From Halopolyspora algeriensis (GTDB taxonomy: Bacteria > Actinomycetota > Actinomycetes > Mycobacteriales > Pseudonocardiaceae): a DNA stretch of 40,620 nt. Location of the stretch: the NCBI RefSeq assembly GCF_003337235.1, contig NZ_QPJC01000021.1:1-40620 (forward strand), given 5' to 3'. The translations under genes were made by a program, and so were the position numbers. This document shows positions 34,973-40,620 of the stretch, piece by piece. Every line of letters begins with the position of its first letter. The stretch's first letter is position 1. The notes beneath the pieces were generated by a model. The model made no database searches. It worked only from the letters and a program-made list of their open reading frames with translations, and was not told the DNA's origin.

Positions 34973-36891
34973 TGACGGAGGACGTCCGGAACAGCGTTTA
35001 CGAGGCGGATCGGCTGATTGCTGAGGACATCGACGCCTACCTCGAGCAGCATCAGCACAAGAGCCTCCTGCGCTTCATCACCTGTGGTTCCGTGGATGAC
35101 GGTAAGTCGACCCTGATCGGGCGGCTGCTGTACGACAGCAAGCTGATCTTCGAGGATCAGCTGGCCGAGTTGGAGGCGGACAGCAAACGCGTCGGCACAC
35201 AGGGGCAAGACAGTGACCTCGCGCTGCTCGTCGACGGACTGGTGGCTGAGCGCGAACAGGGGATCACCATCGATGTCGCCTACCGATTCTTCGCCACCGA
35301 GAAGCGTAAATTCATCGTTGCCGACACCCCGGGCCACGAGCAGTACACGCGTAACATGGTCACCGGTGCCTCCACCGCTGACGTCGCCGTCATCCTGGTC
35401 GACGCTCGGAAGGGGGTGCTGACTCAGACCCGCCGGCACAGCTACCTCGCGCAGTTGATGGGGGTGCGGCACATCGTGTTGGCGGTGAACAAGATGGACC
35501 TCGTTGGGTACAACCGGGCCATTTTCGACGCCATCGTCGCCGAATACACCGAATTCGCCGAGAGCATCGACCTCACCGACGTCACGGCCATTCCCATTTC
35601 GGCTCTCGCCGGCGACAACGTGGCGGCGCGCAGCGATAACACGCCATGGTACGAGGGGCTTGCGTTGATCCCGGTGCTGGAGAGCGTGCAGGTCGGCGAC
35701 GCGTTCGACCATGGCGCGGCGTTCCGGATGCCGGTGCAGTGGGTGAACCGCCCAAGTCACGATTTCCGTGGGTTCGCCGGGTTGATCGCCAGTGGCTCGG
35801 TCGGGGTGGGTGATCCGGTGCGGATCCTGCCATCCGGGCGGACCAGCACGGTCGCGCGCATTGTGACGTTCGATGGTGATCTCGATCGAGGCCTGGCCGG
35901 TCAGTCGGTGACGATCACTCTCACCGAGGAGGAGGACTGTTCCCGGGGTGACGTGATCGCGGCCGCCGACGATTCGCCGGCCGTTTCCGATGGCTTCGAG
36001 GTCATGCTCGTCTGGATGGCTGAGGAGCCGATGCTCCCGGGGCGACCCTACTGGCTCAAGATCGGTACGCAGACGGTGACGGCGACCATTCAGAGCCCGA
36101 AGTACCAGGTTGACGTCAACACGATGGAACAGCAGCCGGCGAAGACGTTGAGCCTCAATGCGATCGGTGTCGCGAATTTGTCCACCGACCGATCCATCGT
36201 CTTCGAGCCCTACCGGAAGGACCCGGCGCTCGGCGGGTTTGTCCTGATGGACAAGCTGACCAACACGACCGTTGCGGCCGGCATGCTGCACTTCGCCCTG
36301 CGTCGAGCCGAGAACGTGCACTGGCAGGCGATCGAGGTGAGTCGTGACGCGCACGCCCAGCAGAAGAACCAGCGGCCCAAGGTCGTTTGGTTCACCGGGC
36401 TGTCGGGTTCGGGCAAGTCGACCATCGCCAACCTGGTCGAGAAGCGGCTGCACGCGCTGGGTAAGCACTGCTTCCTTCTGGACGGTGACAACATCCGGCA
36501 CGGGTTGAACAAGGACCTCGGTTTCACCGACGCGGACCGGGTGGAGAACATCCGCCGCGTGGGTGAGGTGGCGAAACTGTTGACCGATGCGGGCCTGATC
36601 GCCATCGCCGCGTTCATCTCCCCCTTCGAAGCCGAACGGATCATGCTGCGCGATATGATGGAGCCGGGCGAGTTCGTGGAGATCCACGTCGACACGACGC
36701 TGGCCGAGGCGGAGCGCCGTGACGTCAAAGGTCTCTACGCCAAGGCGCGAGCCGGGAAGTTGCCCAACTTCACCGGGGTCGACTCGCCATACGAGCCGCC
36801 TGCCAACCCGGACCTGCGCATCGACACCATTGCGACGACGCCAGAAGACGCGGCGGCGACGATCGTCGATCTGATCCTTCAGGATCGATGA
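34972..36891 (+). CDS. cysN: Bifunctional CysN/CysC: ATP sulfurylase GTPase subunit and APS kinase
   Basis: A 639-residue fusion. The N-terminal EF-Tu-like GTPase has G1 GSVDDGKST (residues 39-47), G3 DTPGHEQYTRN and G4 NKMDL. Beta-barrel domains follow. The C-terminal APS kinase has the P-loop GLSGSGKS at residues 476-483, then DGDNIRHGLNKDLGF and the ENIRRVGEVAKL helix. CysN energises APS formation by CysD, and CysC phosphorylates APS to PAPS. The fused NC form is the mycobacterial arrangement. It overlaps cysD by 1 nt and cysQ by 4 nt, so the three are one translational unit. Confidence 0.96.
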   Translation: MTEDVRNSVYEADRLIAEDIDAYLEQHQHKSLLRFITCGSVDDGKSTLIGRLLYDSKLIFEDQLAELEADSKRVGTQGQDSDLALLVDGLVAEREQGITIDVAYRFFATEKRKFIVADTPGHEQYTRNMVTGASTADVAVILVDARKGVLTQTRRHSYLAQLMGVRHIVLAVNKMDLVGYNRAIFDAIVAEYTEFAESIDLTDVTAIPISALAGDNVAARSDNTPWYEGLALIPVLESVQVGDAFDHGAAFRMPVQWVNRPSHDFRGFAGLIASGSVGVGDPVRILPSGRTSTVARIVTFDGDLDRGLAGQSVTITLTEEEDCSRGDVIAAADDSPAVSDGFEVMLVWMAEEPMLPGRPYWLKIGTQTVTATIQSPKYQVDVNTMEQQPAKTLSLNAIGVANLSTDRSIVFEPYRKDPALGGFVLMDKLTNTTVAAGMLHFALRRAENVHWQAIEVSRDAHAQQKNQRPKVVWFTGLSGSGKSTIANLVEKRLHALGKHCFLLDGDNIRHGLNKDLGFTDADRVENIRRVGEVAKLLTDAGLIAIAAFISPFEAERIMLRDMMEPGEFVEIHVDTTLAEAERRDVKGLYAKARAGKLPNFTGVDSPYEPPANPDLRIDTIATTPEDAAATIVDLILQDR

Positions 36892-37637
36892 TGACGGAGA
36901 CCGACACCCAGTTGGCCTACCGGATCGCGAACGCCGCGGGTGAGCTCCTCGTCCGTGTGCAACGTTCGGGCCTGTTCGAGGGTAAGACTCTGGGCCGGGT
37001 TGGCGACCAGATGTCGAGTGCGTTCATCATGGCCGCACTGGGAGAGCATCGCGGTAGGGACGCGGTCCTGTGCGAAGAGGAAAGGGACGACGGGACTCGC
37101 AGTTCCGCGAGCCGGGTGTGGATCGTCGATCCGCTGGACGGCACTCGCGAATTCGGTGAGACGCGTACGGACTGGGCCGTCCACATCGCGCTCGCCGTCG
37201 GTGGTGTTCCGAAGCTCGGAGCGGTGGCGCTGCCGGGCCTGGGCTTGACGCTGAGCAGTGACAACGTACCCGGCATCGTGCAGGCGCCCGGCAGGCTGCG
37301 TATGGTGGTCAGCCGGACCCGTCCCGCTGCCGAGGCGGTGGCCGTCGCGGCTGCGCTCGGGGCTGAATTGGTGCCCATGGGATCCGCCGGCGCCAAGGCC
37401 ATGGCCGTCGTCCGCAACGAGGCCGATATTTACCTGCATACGGGCGGCCAGTTCGAGTGGGACAGCTGTGCACCTGCCGCGGTCGCGATTGCGGCTGGAC
37501 TTCACGTCTCCCGACTCGACGGATCACCGCTCGTCTATAACAACCTCGATCCTTACCTGCCGGACCTGCTTATCTGCCGCAAAGAGCATGCCGAGGAGGT
37601 GCTCTCACAGGTGGCGAGCGCGGTGTCCGCGGATTGA
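36888..37637 (+). CDS. cysQ: 3'(2'),5'-bisphosphate nucleotidase CysQ
   Basis: A 249-residue inositol-monophosphatase-fold enzyme. The metal ligands lie in LCEEERDDG (EE at 63-64) and DPLDGT (81-86), with WDSCAPAAV near the C-terminus. It hydrolyses PAP, the product left by PAPS-using reactions, to AMP. Its place in the operon fits recycling of the CysD/CysNC product. ATG 36888 overlaps the cysN stop (ATGA); ATG 36891 directly after is equivalent. No PAPS reductase or sulfotransferase is found in the window. Confidence 0.9.
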   Translation: MMTETDTQLAYRIANAAGELLVRVQRSGLFEGKTLGRVGDQMSSAFIMAALGEHRGRDAVLCEEERDDGTRSSASRVWIVDPLDGTREFGETRTDWAVHIALAVGGVPKLGAVALPGLGLTLSSDNVPGIVQAPGRLRMVVSRTRPAAEAVAVAAALGAELVPMGSAGAKAMAVVRNEADIYLHTGGQFEWDSCAPAAVAIAAGLHVSRLDGSPLVYNNLDPYLPDLLICRKEHAEEVLSQVASAVSAD

Positions 37638-37830
37638 TCGGCCCGCCGGTGCGCGTCGAGCTTTCTCCGCTCTTCGACGGCAGCGGACACATGATCCTAC
37701 GACTCGCCGGCCATCGAGCTCACCGCCCAGGGGCACCGGATCAGTGTCCGGCGAATCGAGTCGAAAAGACCGTTCGTGGCCCCCCGCGCGGGTGAGATCG
37801 TCGCGGTGGGACGTATCACGGCACGGTAGC

Positions 37831-37836
37831 TAACCT
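37831..37836 (+). promoter_or_regulatory. -10 element (TAACCT) for the MarR gene
   Basis: TAACCT is followed by GAATGA and GTG 37843, a 6-nt gap. The preceding 190 bp after cysQ hold no gene. Confidence 0.45.
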
Positions 37837-37842
37837 GAATGA

Positions 37843-38322
37843 GTGTCCATGACCGGAGGTGACGAAACCCGGTGGCTGTCCCGGCAGGAGATGGCGGCGT
37901 GGCGAACCTACATCGTCGGCAGCGCGTTGCTGGAGCACCGGCTCAGTCACGAGCTGCAGGCGGAACACGGGATCTCCCTGGCCGACTACGAGATCCTCGT
38001 GCGGTTGTCCGAACACCCCGACAGGCAGCTGCGGATGAGCCGGTTGGCCGAGGATGTCGCGCACTCCAAGAGCCGTATCTCGCACCAGATCCGCCGCCTG
38101 GAGGCCAAGGGGCTGGTGCAGCGCAGCGAGTGCTCGGAGGATGCTCGGGGCGTGTTCGCCCTGCTCACCGAGGAGGGCGAGCACCTGCTCGAGCGGGCGG
38201 CGCCCACGCATGTCGCCGGTGTCCGCGAGCACATGGTGGACCTTCTCGCTCCGGAGGAGCGGGGGATGCTCGCCGATGTCTTCCGGCGAATCACCGGACA
38301 TCTGCGCAGCGAGGAGGACTGA
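37843..38322 (+). CDS. MarR-family transcriptional regulator
   Basis: A 159-residue winged-helix dimer of the MarR family. The DNA-binding part is LRMSRLAEDVAHSKSRISHQIRRLEAKGLV, followed by the wing ECSEDARGVFALLTEEG. The flanking helices (HELQAEHGISLADYEILVRL and the C-terminal VREHMVDLLAPEERGML) form the dimer. Such proteins repress nearby operons and release DNA on binding small phenolic or oxidised ligands. No divergent partner is present, so its target is unclear. GTG 37843 is supported by the 6-nt TANNNT spacing; ATG 37849 is the alternative. Confidence 0.88.
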   Translation: MSMTGGDETRWLSRQEMAAWRTYIVGSALLEHRLSHELQAEHGISLADYEILVRLSEHPDRQLRMSRLAEDVAHSKSRISHQIRRLEAKGLVQRSECSEDARGVFALLTEEGEHLLERAAPTHVAGVREHMVDLLAPEERGMLADVFRRITGHLRSEED

Positions 38323-38374
38323 CTCCAGCCCCTGGTGTGGCCGCTGGTGGACCGATTGGCTAGGGTCCGGGACT

Positions 38375-38459
38375 GGAAGCGTGGCAGAGCGGCCGAATGC
38401 ACTCGCCTTGAAAGCGAGCGACCCGAGAGGGTCCGCGGGTTCGAATCCCGCCGCTTCCG
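38375..38459 (+). tRNA. tRNA-Ser (anticodon TGA)
   Basis: An 85-nt type II tRNA. The acceptor stem pairs GGAAGCG with CGCTTCC and the discriminator is G. The anticodon stem is CTCGC/GCGAG with loop CTTGAAA, placing TGA at 38409-38411. A long variable arm (ACCC/GGGT) and the T arm GCGGG-TTCGAAT-CCCGC follow. CCA is not encoded. It reads UCA and related serine codons. Confidence 0.97.
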
Positions 38460-38475
38460 CAGCGCTGAGCAGGCA

Positions 38476-38515
38476 AAGCGGGGCCCGGTGACGATCACGT
38501 CATCGGGCCCCGCTT
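38476..38515 (+). terminator. Rho-independent terminator after tRNA-Ser
   Basis: An 18-bp stem (AAGCGGGGCCCG plus GTGACG, one G-T wobble) closes on the loop ATCA, 16 nt after the tRNA. It is followed by a short pyrimidine-rich run. Confidence 0.8.
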
Positions 38516-38748
38516 CTTGCTTCGTCTCGGTCCTCGTCTCAGGCGCCCTCCTGCGGAGGCTCTGCCCGGCACATACGCTCACGAGCTACGGCAAGCCGGA
38601 ACGCGCCGAAGGGACTCCTGCATCGTGTGACCTGTACGGCCGATGACGACGTGGTGGAGTGTGCCCGTGGCGGGCACTCCGCATCGCGCCTCTCCCGGTC
38701 CCACACCTCCAAGATCGACGAATTGATCCGGCCGGAAGGACAGCAGCT

Positions 38749-39417
38749 GTGGCCACCGAGTTCCTGCCTGACGAATTGCGCGGCGACGTGCAGACCCTGT
38801 GGGACTACCACCGCCTGGACGACGAGCTCCGTCCGGTCGATGTCGCGGTGGGCCTCGGCGGCCATGACTCCGGCGTAGCCATCCACACGGCCGACCTGTA
38901 CGCGCAAGGGCTGTTCCCGCTCATCGTCTTCACCGGCGCCAACGCTCCGGCCACGGTGGATCGTTTCCCGCGTGGGGAAGCTGTCCACTACCGCGAGATC
39001 GCGATGGAACGCGGTGTTCCCGATGCCGCGATCCTGATCGAGACCGAGGCCAGGAACACAGGGGACAACATCGCCCTTACCCGCAAGCTGCTCGAAGACC
39101 GGGGAATCGACGTCGGTTCGGCCCTGCTCGCCTCGCGGCCTTATCAGCAGCGGCGAGCCTTCGCGACCGCCAAAAAGCTCTGGCCGGGGATCGACATCCT
39201 GTGCTCGTCCCAGCGCATGACCCTCGACGATTACCTCGCAGGCAGTGGTGACGTCGACCATGTCGTCAACATGCTCGTCGGCGACACGCAGCGGATCACC
39301 GCATACGCGCAAGCGGGCTTCGCCATCGAGCAGCACGTCCCGGACGTGGTGCAGACCGCTTACGCGCGACTGGTCGAGGCCGGCTACACGTCGCGCCTCG
39401 TCGCGGAGCAGCGTTGA
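38749..39417 (+). CDS. YdcF-like DUF218 protein
   Basis: A 222-residue protein of the DUF218/YdcF family. GLGGHDSGVAIHTADLY, LIVFTGANAPATVD, ILIETEARNTGDNIALTRKLL and LLASRPYQQRRAFATAKKL are the four family motifs, including the ARNTxEN-type segment. No signal peptide or membrane helix is seen, so it is the cytosolic type. In E. coli YdcF binds S-adenosylmethionine, but the reaction is unknown. GTG 38749 has a GGAAGGA site 8 nt upstream; an earlier frame adds unrelated sequence. Between the tRNA terminator and this start (38516-38748) only a small hairpin at 38656-38680 is seen. Confidence 0.8.
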   Translation: MATEFLPDELRGDVQTLWDYHRLDDELRPVDVAVGLGGHDSGVAIHTADLYAQGLFPLIVFTGANAPATVDRFPRGEAVHYREIAMERGVPDAAILIETEARNTGDNIALTRKLLEDRGIDVGSALLASRPYQQRRAFATAKKLWPGIDILCSSQRMTLDDYLAGSGDVDHVVNMLVGDTQRITAYAQAGFAIEQHVPDVVQTAYARLVEAGYTSRLVAEQR

Positions 39418-39480
39418 CTCTCGCGGTGTCCGCGTCCGGTGGGTTCTTCTCATGGACGGGAGCTCCCCACGAGGCGGCAA

Positions 39481-39486
39481 TAGGCT
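39481..39486 (+). promoter_or_regulatory. -10 element (TAGGCT) for the DUF4440-like gene
   Basis: TAGGCT is followed by CTCGTC and ATG 39493, a 6-nt gap, without a ribosome site. Confidence 0.5.
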
Positions 39487-39492
39487 CTCGTC

Positions 39493-39849
39493 ATGGATCA
39501 GGATCTCGAAACAGTCGTCGCGAATGAACGCAGGCTGCTCGAACCGGAGACTCGCTGTGACGACGCGGCGGTTCGAGCGCACCTGCACAGTGACTTCGGC
39601 GAGTTCGGAGCTTCCGGCACGGTGTGGGATCGACAGTCGATCGTGCAGGCCACGAGTACCACCGCGGAGTACATCGATGCGGAGGACTTTCGGCCGGTAC
39701 GGCTCGGTCCGGACGCGATCCTGCTGACCTACACGGCACGACGCCGCAACGAGGCGTCGTTGCGGACCTCGGTATGGGTCCGCGAGGGAGACGCATGGCT
39801 GTTGCTGCACCACCAGGGAACTCCCGTACCGGACTCACGAGTGAGGTGA
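39493..39849 (+). CDS. DUF4440/SnoaL-like (NTF2-fold) protein
   Basis: A 118-residue single-domain protein with the cone-shaped NTF2 pattern: an N-terminal helix with ERRLLEPETRCD, then LHSDFGEFGASGTVWDRQSI, and strands ending in SVWVREGDAWLLLHHQGTPV. That ending is typical of DUF4440 proteins. They are often small enzymes or binding proteins of unknown substrate. It stands alone, 75 nt after the YdcF-like gene with its own -10 element. Confidence 0.75.
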   Translation: MDQDLETVVANERRLLEPETRCDDAAVRAHLHSDFGEFGASGTVWDRQSIVQATSTTAEYIDAEDFRPVRLGPDAILLTYTARRRNEASLRTSVWVREGDAWLLLHHQGTPVPDSRVR

Positions 39850-39928
39850 CGGATCGTATCCGCAGGATCAGAAGCGGTACGGCTAAGCTGTTTCCACGCT
39901 CTCGAGTCCAAGCGATTGGATGATCACC

Positions 39929-40523
39929 ATGCGCGTCGTACTCAGCGATTTCATGAGCCTCGACGGTGTTGTGCAGGCTCCGGGAGGGCCTGGACGAGGA
40001 CACCGACGGCGGCTTCGCACACGGTGGCTGGTCGATGCCGTACTTCGATCCGGAGACCATGGGCTCGGCCATCGACGAGGCCATGAGCACCACCGACGCG
40101 TTGCTGTTCGGCAGGCGCACCTGGCAGGTGATGGCCCAGGCGTGGCCCGGCCGTGCCGGCGACCCGTTCGCCGACCGGATGAACGCGATCCTCAAGTACG
40201 TGGCCTCGCGCACCCTCACCGCTTCCGACCTCGAGTGGAACAACTCCACTCTGTTGCCGTCCGAAGACGCGATCGGTGCAGTGCGCAAGCTCCGGGAGAC
40301 CGAGGGCGGCGATGTGCAGGTGATGGGAAGCGTGAGCTTTGCCCGCCGGCTCATCGCCCACGATCTCGTCGACGAGTACCGCCTGATGCTCGAGCCGATC
40401 GTCCTCGGCGGAGGCAAGAAGCTCTTCCCGGATGACGGGGTCGCTCGCCCCCTGACGCTCGTCGACACCAGGACAGCCTCGACCGGGGTGCACATCTGCA
40501 CCTATCGCCCGGCAATCACCTAG
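39929..40523 (+). pseudogene. Dihydrofolate reductase-like (RibD C-terminal) protein, frameshifted
   Basis: The DHFR-like family normally begins MRxVVLSEFxSLDGVVQAPGGP-EDTxGGFxHGGW. Here MRVVLSDFMSLDGVVQAPGGP is in the frame of ATG 39929, while DEDTDGGFAHGGWSMPYF and the rest, to the stop at 40523, are in the +1 frame. One extra G at about 39992 explains the break; with it removed the protein would be complete at about 197 residues, including FGRRTWQVM and GGGKKLFP. It may be a real single-base lesion or a sequence error. ATG 39920 is an alternative start. Its role would be a small NADPH-dependent reductase of unknown substrate. Confidence 0.75.
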
Positions 40524-40558
40524 ATGCAATACCGCTGATTTAGGTTGGGTGTGGCTGG

Positions 40559-40564
40559 TAGTGT
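40559..40564 (+). promoter_or_regulatory. -10 element (TAGTGT) for the edge ORF
   Basis: TAGTGT ends 6 nt before ATG 40571, again with no ribosome site. Confidence 0.35.
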
Positions 40565-40570
40565 GTGTTC

Positions 40571-40620
40571 ATGCCCAGGCCTGGTCAGGTGACGTCGTCG
40601 TCGCGGGAGCGGTTGCCGGA
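40571..40620 (+). CDS. N-terminal fragment of an ORF cut by the window edge, possibly a transposase
   Basis: Only 16 full codons are visible: MPRPGQVTSSSRERLP. This start resembles IS4-type transposases of actinomycetes, recalled from memory, and the AT-richer DNA before it could be an insertion-sequence end. The fragment is too short to prove either. Confidence 0.3.
   Translation, partial: MPRPGQVTSSSRERLP

Noticed and set aside
38375-38459. tRNA-Ser as the attachment site of a genomic island
   Set aside because: No integrase gene and no repeat of the tRNA 3' end were seen nearby; the transposase-like fragments are of other types.
38656-38680. Hairpin upstream of the YdcF-like gene as a riboswitch
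   Set aside because: It is a short stem with a bulge and no recognised riboswitch core.

Overview
The window comes from a high-GC actinobacterium that builds an arabinogalactan cell wall. The markers are DprE1/DprE2, a single Emb arabinosyltransferase, the Wzm/Wzt galactan exporter, GlfT1, the proteasome activator Bpa and an EspG/PPE-type ESX fragment. No mycolate genes are present, and the single Emb together with the PPE-like protein fits Pseudonocardiales better than Mycobacterium. That placement is inference; the genus cannot be fixed from the sequence alone.

Layout. (1) 1-1.6 kb: the end of an ESX locus, with a PPE-like C-terminus, EspG and a DUF2017-like protein. (2) 1.7-11.7 kb: a glycan cassette. 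It holds a DegT aminotransferase, a Gfo/Idh/MocA dehydrogenase, a hexapeptide N-acetyltransferase and a nucleotide-sugar 6-dehydrogenase (together a WbpA/B/E/D-like set for a 2,3-diamino-uronic acid), plus two GT4 glycosyltransferases, a Wzx-type flippase and a GT-C-like membrane protein. (3) 11.9-16 kb: GalE1, then a DUF6541 membrane protein, a PpgS-like GT2 and a DUF2304 partner, matching the mycobacterial set that puts galactosamine on arabinogalactan. (4) 16.6-29.2 kb: dprE2/dprE1, gtrA, emb, a HicB-like HTH gene, glfT1, wzt, wzm, bpa, a class V aminotransferase-like gene and a quinone oxidoreductase, largely in the order of M. tuberculosis Rv3777-Rv3795 but without aftA. (5) 29.4-33.6 kb: a secreted M28 aminopeptidase, a GNAT acetyltransferase and an ABC exporter. 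(6) 33.8-40.6 kb: an IS481-type transposase remnant, the sulfate-activation operon cysD-cysNC-cysQ, a MarR regulator, tRNA-Ser(TGA), a YdcF-like protein, a DUF4440-like protein, a frameshifted DHFR-like gene and, at the edge, the first codons of a possible transposase.

How it fits together. Most of the window serves the envelope. GalE1 supplies UDP-galactose, GlfT1 starts galactan on a lipid carrier, Wzm/Wzt export it, DprE1/DprE2 make the arabinose donor and Emb polymerises arabinan. The PpgS operon could decorate it with galactosamine. The 1.7-11.7 kb cassette adds what looks like a separate, Wzx-flipped glycan carrying a diamino-uronic acid.

A recurring feature is a TANNNT hexamer 6-8 nt upstream of the start codon, seen at eleven gene starts, which suggests widespread leaderless transcription and was used to choose several starts. 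Assignments to named families come from recognised motifs and remembered homologues; no database search was run.
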